Assembly: GCA_034008185.1 (NCBI GenBank)
Contig: CM067084.1
Location: 13,101,385 to 13,165,384 of the forward strand
Direction: 5' to 3'
Source of the DNA: Gorsachius magnificus
Taxonomy: Eukaryota; Chordata; Aves; Pelecaniformes; Ardeidae
DNA: 64,000 bases
The notes under the pieces were generated by a model. It made no database searches, was not told where the DNA came from, and worked only from the letters and a program-made list of their open reading frames with translations. A program made the position numbers and the translations under genes. Of this stretch, positions 51,901 through 64,000 are shown piece after piece (position 1 is the first letter of the stretch; each line of letters opens with the position of its first letter).

Positions 51901-54900
51901 CCGTTTATGAAAATGACTGGGATTTCCTGATAAACAAATTTGTGCAAGACCTTGGAGAGCAGCCTCACCGAACTTGTACTGATTAATAGCCCTCTCTGTG
52001 ATGCAGCAGGTACTTTGGACTGCTCATACAAGGTTTCCTGCTCAGTAAGACATCTTTGTTAAGGAAATCTTCTCCTGAGCCTAAGGTGGTTGGGATGCCA
52101 GCTCAAAGTCAGATGGAGAAGTGGGACAGAGATGCAAAGGGAAATGGTGGCAAGATAGCACTTGAGGATCCAGCAAAATGATAGGATGGGTAAAAAGATG
52201 CAAAAGCTGACATTTTGAGCATGTATTTGAGGAGGCTGTTATGGGGAGGAAATTGGGCTGAGTGTAAATTCTTGCTGTTCACATTTGCCCAAGACGATGA
52301 TAACCAGCGCCAGGAACAAAATCATGCATTAGCTCTAAGCATCCCCTAACAGCCAACACAAGTGCAAACACACTTATTGCTTGCCCTGCAAGGCTGCTGG
52401 TAGCTTCACCATAAAGACCTGAGGCTCCAGGACCCTGCTCAGGCTGCCAACTACAGCACAGCTCCGGCAATCCGGCACATCCTCAGTCAGAGTCATCTTT
52501 CCTACCCACGTTACTTTTTTTCCAAGCTATCTTCATGCTGTTCCGTACATGAAGCTCGGTGCAGAGCTTCAAGCCAAAATGCTGTCCCCCTCCCTCTGCA
52601 ATTCTGGAGCACTGCTAGAGGTGGCATTTTGGTCCTTGATGTACTACTCCCACCTGCTGTCTCACTGCAGCCCTGCAGGCTACCTCGCTTGACACCCGGC
52701 ACAAGGAAGATGGGTTTCTTGGTCCCCATATCTGTTACTCATCCTTACAGGACAAGCTGGGGTATAACCTTCAGAGAAGCACAGATGTAAATAGAAAACA
52801 TCAGAATGGCAAAGGGTTTGCTAGTCAAAAATGCATACGTTCGAGGTATCATAAAACCCTCCATTTAATGAAAGCAGGATGTAGGCTGCCTGGATATGAG
52901 GTGAAGACTCCACATAAAGCAAATTGCAAAGAGAAGCTTCTTCACGTGAGAGACAAGGCAAGCATCATGTTGGCCCTGCACTCTTCCTTTCCTCCTGGCC
53001 ATCTTTGCAGGAATACACCACAGGCCAAGAGCCTCAGACCAGAAAATCCTTTCTGGAACAAGCAAAACCCAGACAAATTCCTGACAAGCTGACATTTTGC
53101 ACACAATGAAAATACAGGACCAGACCACAGGAGGCTTGGGCAAATCCAAAAAGGTATTTTTGGCTTCTACCCAAATAGGTAGAACCACGTGTGGCTAGGA
53201 CTTCAAGGGCTAAAGCAGATGTGGGGAACCTAACCATGGTGCTACCTCACAGATGTCTCACTCAGTCACGGGAGATGCAAGAAGCATGGTTACAAAGCTC
53301 TCCCCATAGCAAAGGTCTGGTCCTGTTTCCAAAAGTCATGCTAGCACATCACTAGACCATCAAATTACTTCAGAATAAAGGGACACACAAGTAAAGACAG
53401 TTATGTTGTAAGTTGGTTTGAGGCAAAATTATACCCACCTCAAAGAGGAACAAAATTTCTGGATATACTCCTGACTCTATACCACAGCAAGGAGCTGCAT
53501 TCTGCAGGCTTAGGATTTTCCTGATCAAAGCCAAGCGGTTTAAAAAGATACTTGAATAAACAACCCCGTGCTTTTGATACACAGGGCAAGAGGAAGATAG
53601 GGCAGCAAATGAAAGCCCAGCAGCATTCTGTCACCCTGAACCACCCAAGAGACAAGACCTTCAGTGCAGAGCATGTCGGTACGTGTCTAGCCATTCAGAC
53701 GAGACACATCCAGCACATGTAAACACAGGATGGTGGGGGTTTTTCAGGTCTAGCACGAAAATCTATATATACAATGATAAGCTATAAAGCAGATGAGAAA
53801 ACATGGTCTCAAAGAGGTCTGATTGTCCCAGAGACTCTCCACTCTCTCTTCCCATGGTCTTCCCAGCTTCATTTAAACCATATGTTTTACTACAGCTCTG
53901 AGTGCTCAACACTCTGGAAAATTGCACCAGTAAATTAAAGGACTGTTTATGTCTACTTGTACAGAAATCCTTCCTGTGCTGGCTACAGTAATGAACGAGT
54001 AAAGCTTTCATTTGCTGCAGTGTTGCTAACTATTTCTCTAATGCATCACCGCTTAGAGTTTGTGGAAAGATCAGTCCTTGGAGAGACCAGTACTTTGCTA
54101 AACAAGTACTTACAGGCCCCATTTAGAAAAGGTTTTGTCTAACTGCATTCCCTGTGTTTAAGCTCAGGAAGAGCTGTGAGCCCCAAAATCTGCCAATATG
54201 CCTCTATTAATATTTGGAGAATTAGCTGTTTTATGAGAGAAAAAGGCCAGACAGTCAGGAAGAGATTTTGTGAGCTCAGACTAAAAATAGTAGTGAGCAT
54301 TTATTCATCTGTAAGTCTGTTTATCTTGGATAGTTTTTCATTGATTTTACTGGGGCTGTTCCAGGTCTATAAGCTTGAAAAGCTTTTAACAAATAAAGGT
54401 ACTACTTTGTCAGATGGGCTGTTTCCAAGCTTTCAAAGCAAGAAGCTCCCTTTAACCTTTGTGGCAAGCCCATCGATAAAAGGGACGATCAAAGAGGGCA
54501 AAATTCTACCCCCAGCAGTACAGATCTGTATAATCACACATCCCCAAAGCACGCAGGCTCCTTTTCCTCAGCACACATGCAAGAGCCAAATAATCAAATG
54601 GAAAGCAGGACCCAGGCACGTATGCCACACACACATTTGACTGTATCCCAATCTTCTCGTTCAGCAGCACCACCCTGGATTACTGTAGGAAGAGAGGCGA
54701 TTTAGAAGATGGTAAGTCATCCAGAAGTAGGTAGTGTGCTGCTGGAACTGCACCTCCTTTTGCACTAGACCTCATACTTGTCTAAAGAACGGTACCAAAG
54801 CGTTAATTTAATTTGTGCTATAAAACACTCAAGAGGTACTTAGCTTGAAGGATTCATAACTGATATGCAAAGTCTTCTGATGTAAAAGGTAGTAAGAACC

Positions 54901-55183
54901 AAGCTGGGGTAGAAGGGTAAGCCTGCTGCTGTCCCGAGTGGGAAATTTAGCAGACGAGGAATTTTGCCAGCAGAACAGGAGCACTGACTGCTCTCAGCTA
55001 CCAAAGCTGCCGTGGCACTTTCTGAAGTCTTGAGGCTAACACGGCTGTCTTAGTCAAATGCAGGTCCCTTTCTTCAGCTTCCTTTACAGCATCAGTTACA
55101 GAAGTGATCTTCTTGCTTTTGTATCACCTGGGTTTCTGCTAGCAGCTGCAGAGTTCCCTAGGATCAGTCAGTGATCATGTGCA

Positions 55184-55239
55184 GGTGGATTCCATCTCTA
55201 TACCCTCTGTGGGTGGATTCAGTCTCTCTATACTGTACA
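55184..55239. repeat. 28-bp imperfect tandem duplication
   Basis: GGTGGATTCCATCTCTATAC at 55184 recurs as GGTGGATTCAGTCTCTCTATAC at 55212. Confidence 0.75.
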
Positions 55240-58200
55240 CGCAACCACTAGTGTCCCAGTTGCATCCTTTGGGGTACAGGGTATATCTTAAGCATCCCAT
55301 GCACCATACACCGTAAAAATTGCTTAACATAGAGCTTAATGCCTAGGCTAAACCACTTTCAAATCTTGAGAGGCTACCTCCGCTTGCGATTTAAAGCAGC
55401 TTAGTGTGTCTAATCACAAAATCTATGTCCCACAAAATAGATCTTGTCGTCCCTATTAAACAAAGGATTATCCATTGAGTGTCAATGGAAATAAACTGGC
55501 TGTTTGAAGAAAATCCGTTTAAACAGACTTCTCAATTACCCATTTCCAAAACTAATTGGAGTGTACTGTATTACACAAACGAAGGATGTCACTGATTAAC
55601 GTCCCCATGGAATCTTAACCTACTTATGAGAAAGTTTCAAGGCCAGAGTTTTGAAGTACAACCGGTAATATGAGCACTGTTGTTTCTGGGTACAAAACCT
55701 GAGGGGTTTGAAAGAGAACTGGTTTTCAGAGAGTGCCAAACCCCTTAACTTTTGAGAATTGGCATTCAGTGCCCAGCCCACTGCAACCAACAAAACCCAT
55801 TTTGTTTGCTCTTGTCAGGGGAGGATTTCACATCCCCATCTTGTAACTTTGTCACAGGAAGACCAACTGAAAGTAGACAAAGCAAGCTGGATCAAAAAAA
55901 AAAAAGTATCTAAAAAGTAATTACCTGGTAGAGTTTGTTTAAACTTAATTTGTAAAAAAAAAATCTAAAGTGATAATTTCAGAACATCCTCTGATCTCTT
56001 CTATTTGTCTTCTTCACATATATCAGATAAAACAAACATGTATCTCTGTTAATGGTCTTTTACATAAGTGAGTGTATCTTGTGCTAGCTCTAAAATAAAT
56101 TCAGACCGTGACTACTTGGTGACTATTATTAAAATGAAAAGCTCATAAAAATGACTATCAAATCAGCCATAATATCCCTTCGTCTTCACAGAGCAAGATA
56201 AAATGTACATAAGTAGCCGCGAACTTCAACTTCACTTGTATTCACAGTTTTTTCACTTAAAATTTCATCTCCTAGCACAGTCTTTTTGTTGTCAAGCAAG
56301 CCCTATCGTCTCTATTTCAGCATTTGGGTACAGATCAGAAGTGCGCTTTCAAAACAGGTCTCCCAATCATCTTCCCTTTCAGCAAGCTTCAGATTCCAAA
56401 GATGAAATGATTGTTTCTTATTTCTCCCTGCGCCCTCAGCTTTTCACTCCCGTCCCCCACTCACCCCTCCCAGGGGAATCTCACAGAAACATATTTCTGT
56501 ATTTCTCCCTGTTTGTATTGAGGGCACTCAGCACATCCTCTCCACTTGGTATTTGGAATCCGCGTGCTGTGAACGGTCTCTCGTCGCTCCTTCAGAGGGG
56601 GTTTAAATGCTGTTTGGTGCAACTACAAGCAAATAGAGATGCTATAAAAATATCTGCTAAAACATTCCATGTCCAAAGAGCTTATGTGCCAAGGCTGTTC
56701 AAGTACAGAATGGGGACTGCTATTCTATCTTCAGTGTATTTAAACATATTGTAAGGACACAGAGCTAATCTCATTTCTGAAAGTGATATAAATTGGAAAA
56801 AAAATTCTTACTGTAGGGTTAGTTCTACCAAACAACATAAAGCCAGTATACACCATTTATAGGTGCAGGCTTTCTTTCTTACAGTAGTTTTATTACTAAA
56901 AATTTCAAAAATATCTTTATATATCCACTGCCTACTACTCTCTACCAGACTAAATTAGGTCCCCTAAAACCATCACATAATTTTCTGGCAAATTATAACA
57001 GGCATTTTCATTAGTATATGTATATATAAATTTTTCATATGTATGCATGTTTAGAAATGCACCAATGTTCAACCCCCAAGGAATGCATAAAGCAAAAGCT
57101 CAATATAATCTTAAATGGAAATCAGTGGGCTTTGATAGGCTCTGTTGCTGATTTCTGATTATTTTAAATACTACCATGAAACAAGAGCAGAATACAAGTT
57201 TGTCACAGGGTAAAGTGAAAGTACATAGTTTACCCTTTTTATAAAATATGTTTTTTATAAATTGTTCATCCTAGTATTGCCGTACACAATACATAACATT
57301 TATTACAGCTTCAAGCAGAAGCACAAGTATTATTGGTCTCTGCGACTGACAAGCAATACAAGGAGAAAGTGTGACTAAATTATCAGCTGATACAGGTTTG
57401 CCACCAGATTAAGAACCCAGCTTATATTTTGATAGGACTGGTCAAATGTTCATTTCAAACAGAAAAAAAATCCTTTAAAAACAGTCATTTTGACGGACCA
57501 TTATGGAGCCTCAATATACACATTTTCAGATCCCTTTGAAAACCATGTTCTACCATCAGAAACACTATAATATAATAAATAACATCTGACCAAAAGCACT
57601 GACATTTAGAGCTTATTGCTAGTAAATGTTTAAAATTGAAACACAGAGCCAGACTATCTGCTTCAGCCGTACCATCCAATTTCATAAGCCACGCTGTAAA
57701 CAGCCGTGCACATCAGCGCCCACAGAGCAGCTGCTCATTACCCACCAAACCCCTGACTCAGCAATGCCACAACACACACACTTGGAGGAACCCATCAGAC
57801 ACTCTACCAGAAAGTTGCTTCTTCACCACGTTTTGGTAGATCTCATTCACAGTTTGAAGGGTTCCATTGCACCTCAACTCCAGCTTTATCAGCCCAAGCA
57901 TTCAAAATCAAAATTTAGGACCTTGAAGCAAAGATGATGTGGAAATTCTCAGAGTTTAGAAGTTAATATGATTGGGTGGTTCTTCACCTCACTGAGGACT
58001 CAGCCAGGGCCCCAAACAGGGTTGAAGCACCTAACAGCCCCAACCAGCCCCACATGGGAACCCCACCATCCATGGCAACATGCTTAAGCTACAGGTTGCA
58101 AACACACACATACAAGTACACAAATACTCATAGATGCGTGTATTTCTTGAAGATCATGTTTTCCAGTGTAAAATCTCATGGTTTCAACTACTGCAAGCAC

Positions 58201-58664
58201 TGGCATAAGACAATTTCTGTAAATATGTTTGATACTCTAGCATGAGTTATCCAAAATACCGAGAATAGCAACACATGCTCTCACCTTTTTAGGATTCGTG
58301 ACTGTGAAAAAAATAGTTTTTTTTTTTAAAACTCCTTAACTGACTCTAAGCTGACAGCTATCAAGAATAATAATAATTAAAAAAAAAAAAAAACCGAACA
58401 CAAACCACACCTAGATCTTGCCCTCACTAGGAAAGCAGAGTACTCTCAACTGGGTTAGTTCTAGGTGGTGATGAGTAGCTTTAACTGAGGGTAGCAGACC
58501 AGATTAAACCTTTTGATTCTCAGCATGCAGTAGGATGGGATTGACAGCCCTGTGAAAGTGCAGATCCTTCAGCTCCTGGTATGCCAACCTCTCTGGATCC
58601 GCTAACCCACAAGCCTGTCTTTAAGAAAGTCTTTGACCACCCTGATCTACCTGGGATGTCAGGC

Positions 58665-58708
58665 CTGCTTTGGGCAAGATGACCTCTAGAGGTCCCTTCC
58701 AACCTTTT
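58665..58708 (+). mobile_element. CR1 LINE remnant, plus strand
   Basis: GGGCAAGATGACCTCTAGAG followed by GTCCCTTCCAACC is the core of a CR1 3' UTR. It may extend upstream towards 58515 in a more diverged form, but I cannot fix that edge. No tail repeat is left. Confidence 0.7.
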
Positions 58709-61700
58709 TATTTCCCCCCATCCTCAGAGGCTTTTCTTTGACAGACTCTGCAGAATTAACAGTGTCTCAACACAGCTACGCTCTTTTACCTTTTCACTAA
58801 CAGGCACCACTATAAACCTGTAAAACTAGAATTAAAAACATACCTTTTGTAGTCTTTAGACAGAGATAGTGGTATAAGTCTTGAGCGCAGCAAGCTTCAG
58901 GGTTCATTTCAAAATACACTATCGCTTTGAGAAAGACTGGTTAATGTAAAAATGGGAAGAATAAGGAGCTGAAAGAAATGCACAAGCAATTGAAGTTATT
59001 GTTTGGACCGGGAAGAATGAATGAAGGTGAATGTTTCACGCAGACGGGTCCCAGCTCTTTCAGAGAATGCGGCTGAAAGGTGCTGTGTTGATTTCTCAGC
59101 TGCTATAACCACATCCCCAAAGTGTTACGTGAGACTTATGAGTGTGCTAGAACTCACATCTAGCTCCAATACTGCCATTGCAAACCAGTGTGTCTGAATA
59201 AAACTATTTTCTCTCTTTTTTTTTTTTTCTTTCTCAAGGAGACATAGCTGAAGTCTTTCCAAACCATTCCCTTCTACCAATCATGGCTTAAGCTTCATAA
59301 GCTCAGTGGCAAGAAAGCAGAAAAAAAAAAGACAGCCTGCAAAAAGCTCCCAGTGATTCTTGAAGTTTTCCTGCCATCTTGCTTTCGTCTGTCCCTTCAG
59401 AAATGTTTCTACACTTTCCACTCCTTCTATTTTATGATTTCTCTGATCACAAAACTGGCATAAGGACATTCCTGGGAAAGGGATCATTAATCACAGTTGC
59501 CCCTATATTACAGGGTAATGCTCCCTCAGTTTTTCCCATTTAATTATTTGTGATTCATAGCCCAAACCACAAATCCCCACTCCACTCCCTTTTCTTTGAA
59601 GGATTAGACCTTGAATCTGATGATTTCATGGACGTGGTACATCTCTTCATCAATCACATGAAGACAATGTCCTTCTGATGTAGGACATTTATGCATAAGT
59701 TCATACAGTTCATGTTAAAGGGGTTTGTCTTTCAGGGACCCTGTGTTTGGTTGGGTTTTTTTTTATTCTGAGTAGGTACAAACTAGCTCAAGGAAAAAGT
59801 TCATCCAAGACTAGTGAGGGAGAGCCTTATATTAAATTTGATAGAAAGAAAACATGGCCTAGTAATAAAAATATGACTAGAAACCCAGAGACTAATTATA
59901 GACTTCATTTCTCACCTGACTGGGCAAGTTGCTTTAAATCCTACGAGTTCCAAGTGAAAACATTTTCCTGTACCACTGTTATAAGCATTGCTCATCAATG
60001 CTTGCAGTCCGCTGAGATTCCTAGATAAAAGACATCACATGAGCTACAAAGGTCACCCAGTCATGTGTTTTTCTATTTTACTTTGCTGGCTTAACTTGTG
60101 ATAAATGCTCATTGATCCTTCTGTATGGCATAACTGCAGGCGTTAAACCTCCTGCACCACTGTGACACGTGTTGCAGTTTGCAGCTCTGAACCTCTCGCC
60201 TTTAAATTGTAGGTGAGTTTACTTTCCCATTATAGAACGCACCAGGTATTTTCTGAAATGCACTCAGGATCAGTACTGACTTGTTAAGCTTTCTTATTGC
60301 CTAAGTAGACTAAATGCATCCTTTTTCTTGATTTCTTGATATTGAACTCAGACACAAAGTCATGCAACAGGCCAGCAGAAGAAGTATATACACAGCCTGC
60401 GCCTCCTAATGACTGACAATAAAATGAGTGTAGTAGGGACACTGAAATCCAGAATAACAAAAAGATTTTTCTACACAAAGCACAAACCAAAAGCTGCTCA
60501 AAAAGATCATTTTCCCCTGTTTAAAACATTGCTTTGAGAGTTAACAAAAACTCCCAAAGGAAGCAGTCAGCAAATCCAGAGAGATGGCACTTAAAAGATT
60601 CAAGTAACAAAACAACTGGAAACTTCTAACAGGTCTCTACGGCTGAACGATTTGTTCCCACCAGGACATTTCTCTGTGGAAGTCCATCTTATATTACAAG
60701 TGACAAAACACCAACAGAGCAAGCAATAAGTGTCTTTGGAATCAATCAAATGCAATTATATGCTGCAGCTATATTTTTCATCATTGTTTCCAACTATTAC
60801 AATATTTTATTAGCGCTGCCACCACTATAAACTTATTTCATACCACAATTTTGCCTCACAAAGAGACTCGGCAATTTTATTTTTTGGCCTTCTATTCTAT
60901 TGTTATGTTGTGTTTTACACTTTTACTGTGTTACAAAATCACAGCAGCGGGCCCTGGAGGAAGCCACTCAGTTAATCCATTTTAGCCTTCTGTATGACAG
61001 AAGACACGTCACTAAATTCTCCTCACTAATCTCAACTAATCTTTTCAAGTTATTTTAATTTTAGATTTATGCAAAGGAGAAGAAGGAGAAAAGTACTTTG
61101 TTGGGAGAAGCAGCAGGAAAACAACCTCTTTCTGCAGCATTGCTACACTGTCAGTTCTTACAAAAACAGATCTGGGTCCAACACATCTGATGTGCGAGAA
61201 GCTCCCATACGGGGGACAGATCATGCATACAGAATGAGTAAATCTAATAAGAACTGAATATTTCTCCATCAGGTTAGGTTTGCTCCCATTCCCATTATTC
61301 CTCCTACAGAAGCAGCAAGTGTTTTCAAGAAGTTTATGGATTGTAAGGGAATGGCTGATTTTCTTCTGTGTACACCAGTATCACCTCTGGGGATGCTAGT
61401 GAAATTTCTGTTTTCTTCCCATATATGTTTACTCTTAGGCAACACCTATTTCTCAACCTCATCAATATTCATCTGCCGTTTCATGGATGACAAATAAACA
61501 AGAAATGAAAGAAGTTAATATTCCAAGAAGTCTGAAGTTGCTTGTTAACAAACCTGTGAAAATTGGCAGGAGTACATCTACCAGTGGCTTCACAGAAAAC
61601 CTTTCCCAAAACCTATGTAACAAGCTAAGCAAAAAAAAAAAAAGCTACCAGCTCTCCACATCCAGCCACACAACCAGTAGCCCATGCTCCTTCAGTTGCT

Positions 61701-62747
61701 CCAGCTAATGCAGAAACCGCAAGCTGCTAGTGAGAGCCCTGAGGGTCTCCAGCACCCAGTATTTAATTCAGTACCTGTCTACTCAGCTATAAATCAAGAA
61801 CATTCCAAGTATAACAGCAGAAGGGAAAAATCAGGTCCAGATACTTCTAAAAAAGGTTTGAAAAAGTTTGTCTTCTGCGCAAAGCTGTTTTCAGCTGGAG
61901 GTCAACTGCTGCAGCCTAATTGCCGTTTTATTTCATGAACATTAACTACTTACCAATCACCGTACAGCAGCACCAATGAACCATAAGTATTTTGGGTTGC
62001 CCTTTCAATCACTTCTCATCACTCATCATTAGTTGCTGGCTTCACTGCAAATTTCATCATCCATCCTGGATGATAAGCACACACTTCTGTGCTACCGGTA
62101 TAAGATGCCAAAGCAGTGGTGATCTTTATTTTCTCAAACAAACAAAACCAAAAAAGCATCATAGCTGTCTTCTTTTTTGGTCATAAACCCTTTCACTCAA
62201 TCCCCTGCAGTTTTTCTTGCACATTCATTTATGCTAAATCGAACAGTCCAAGTTCCTTTGCTAAGCTTTACTCAACTGATTACGAAGAAAACCACAGACA
62301 TCGCAAAATACTTCAGCACAAATCTAAACCTAAAGACAAACTTCAGGTCTAATAAAAACATGCAACTATACTTCATCAAATATATGTCCTTTACTCTTCT
62401 ACATTTTCTTCATAATGTTTTGGGGTGGAGGGAAATGCCCCAGGCTTCCATCTCCAAGGATGAAAAGGTAAACTGGTTTGATTACTTTCAATAATTATTT
62501 AGGGCCATGGCCTCAAATGAAGCAAAGAACTCCTACTTGCTTCTATTCCCAGACCTATTCACTCTTACACCAACAAGCTGATTCAGGTTTGTCCAGAAAG
62601 ATGCTACTTTTTCTGTTAGAATCAATTCTAATTTAAGTTTGAAAAATGAACTTTAATATAGAGACTTGGAGAGCAGATAAAGATATTTGCCACTTCAGTC
62701 ACATGTGATTAGAACCGTTCAAATTGCGTACAGCCAATTCATTCTCT
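58709..62747. other. No gene recognised before the solo LTR
   Basis: Unique AT-rich sequence. A T run lies near 59217. The 60720-60900 part looks like candidate conserved non-coding DNA, without proof. Confidence 0.55.
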
Positions 62748-63258
62748 TGTACCCTGGTTTTGTCTGGGACAGAGTTAATTTCTTCCTAGTAGGTGGCATA
62801 GTGCTGTGTTTTGGATTTAGCATAAGAAGAATGTTGATAACACATGGATGTTTTAGATGTTGCTGAGCAGTGCTTACACTGATCGAGGACTTTTCAGCTT
62901 CCCACGCTCTACCGACTGAGAAGGCTGGAGATGCAGAAGAAGCTGGGAGGGGACACAGCCAGGACAGCTGACCCCAACTGGCCAAAGGGCTGTTCCGTAC
63001 CATATGACATCATGCTCAGTATATAAACGAGGGGAAAGCTGGCCAGGGTTCCACTTCTCAGGGCCTGGCTGGCATCGGTCAGCAGGTGGTAAGCAATTGC
63101 ATCGTGCACCACTTGCTCTGTATATTCTTTTGTTATTATTATTATTACTATCTTATTTCTCACTTTTACTCTTCCGATTCTCTCCTGCATCCCACTGTGG
63201 GGAGAGTGAGCAAGCGGCTGTGTGGTGTTTAGCTGCTGGCTGGGGTTAAACCACAACA
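62748..63258 (+). mobile_element. Solo LTR of an avian endogenous retrovirus (ERVL-like), plus strand
   Basis: The block opens TGTACCCTGGTTTTG and closes with TGGGGTTAAACCACAACA, ends I recognise from an abundant avian LTR family; the ERVL-like placement is from memory of that family. It carries TGACATCA, a CRE-like site, at 63005-63012 and a TATATAAA box at 63020-63027, followed by an ATT-rich stretch, so it is in plus orientation. No retroviral coding sequence flanks it, so it is a solo LTR left by recombination. TCTTG occurs at 62745-62749 and at 63259-63263 and may be the target-site duplication, although it would overlap the first TG. The segment that holds the poly(A) signal in the related copy at 13673 appears to be missing. 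Confidence 0.85.
63020..63027 (+). promoter_or_regulatory. TATA box of the solo LTR
   Basis: TATATAAA lies eight bases after the CRE-like TGACATCA at 63005-63012. This spacing and order are typical of an LTR core promoter. Whether it is active cannot be told from sequence. Confidence 0.55.
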
Positions 63259-64000
63259 TCTTGACTTCCGCTCCATTTCACTAATCTTCTCTAAGCATGC
63301 CATACCATGCAAAGAAAAGACCATCATGGGGTCCTAGTTGCTAAGCTAAAATCAGAATGATATAACAAATATTTAAATACATCTTAATTTTATAATCCCT
63401 TACCTTTATGTCAGTTATGTCCCTACAGATGGTTTCTTCACAGCCCTCAACTTCCATAATCCCTTTTTCCTCATATATAAATCCTTCCACTCTGTTTGTC
63501 ATGTAGATGCTCTAGGACACATGCTCTACAATTTTAGTACATCTTTCTTCAAAATAGAGTGAGCTAAGTTGGGCAATAAATGTCAGATGAAGACAAAATG
63601 AGTTCTGCAAAGTGACAGCATAACACTCCTAGACTTACAACCCGCTTTATGCAAGCCAGCATCTTATTAAACTTTATTACTGCTGCTCACTGGTCAAGGA
63701 ATTTAAATAACGTGTGTATTAATACACCTCAATCAATTTCTTCTTAGGCATGTATGAACATGTTTGAAATTCTGGGAATTGAAGCCACAGATCACCCGTC
63801 ACATTTTCCCTTTAAGAGCTGGCTGCATCATCATACACCCATACAACGCGACAACAAAAGACGCGCCTTTGTATGGCTACAGAACTATTTCAAACAACAA
63901 CAAAAGGAGCACAGTTAACTACTGATTGATTCCCCTCTGCTACGTATAATTGTTCCCTCTCCTTACCAGCTTGCCTCAGTGAAAAAGCTGCTTATTTTAT
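63259..64000. other. No gene recognised after the solo LTR
   Basis: Unique AT-rich sequence to the end of the window. Nothing distinctive was seen. Confidence 0.6.

Larger units (their letters stand above)
45751..58664. other. Long stretch with no gene recognised
   Basis: Unique sequence with the simple repeats listed. Two long open frames (47540-48082 and 56203-56754, plus strand) are pyrimidine-rich or lack any recognised domain and are treated as chance. C and G runs occur at 51553-51563 and 51707-51721. Confidence 0.55.

Noticed and set aside
56203..56754. Open frame of 183 codons, plus strand
   Set aside because: It is long for this base composition but within what chance can give across six frames of 64 kb. 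I see no domain, signal peptide, or promoter or splice context, and composition does not differ from the flanks.
1..64000. CRISPR arrays, bacterial operons, tRNA or rRNA genes
   Set aside because: No regularly spaced repeats, no prokaryotic gene arrangement, and no cloverleaf with A and B boxes was found on reading. The repeats present are eukaryotic simple repeats and retroelements.

Overview
The window looks like ordinary bird genomic DNA: an intron or a stretch between genes. The avian assignment rests on transposon content. There are 5'-truncated CR1 LINE copies ending in the ATTCTATG-type 3' tail (5196-5547, 10370-10587, and shorter pieces at 30471-30530, 42486-42570, 45681-45750 and 58665-58708). 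There are also two copies of a long terminal repeat (LTR) type common in birds, with the terminus TGGGGTTAAACCA (13673-13965 on the minus strand, 62748-63258 on the plus strand). The DNA is AT-leaning, stop codons are dense in all frames, and nothing resembles a bacterial operon.

No exon of a cellular gene was recognised. The only convincing coding sequence is retroviral: an envelope transmembrane-subunit fragment on the minus strand (39108-39755). It is followed in its own direction by a polypurine tract (38971-38979) and one LTR of about 746 bp (38225-38970) with matching TG...CA ends, a TATA-like box and an AATAAA signal. This is the 3' end of an endogenous retrovirus. Gag, pol, the 5' LTR and the start of env were not found in the window.

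Layout: 1-5195 unassigned sequence with a GT/TA repeat and a long T run; 5196-5547 CR1; 5548-13672 unassigned with a second CR1; 13673-13965 partial LTR; 13966-38224 a long unassigned stretch with simple repeats, small tandem duplications, a CR1 remnant beside a poly(A)-like tail, and three long G runs (33524-36916); 38225-39755 the retroviral 3' end; 39756-62747 unassigned with three CR1 scraps and a 22-bp perfect palindrome (48934-48955); 62748-63258 solo LTR; then unassigned sequence to the end.

No gene set working together can be described. Several unique-sequence blocks read like candidate conserved non-coding elements, but this cannot be shown without an alignment, so they are listed as findings with low scores. 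I did not find a convincing new biological system. The best candidate for follow-up is the env fragment with its LTR.
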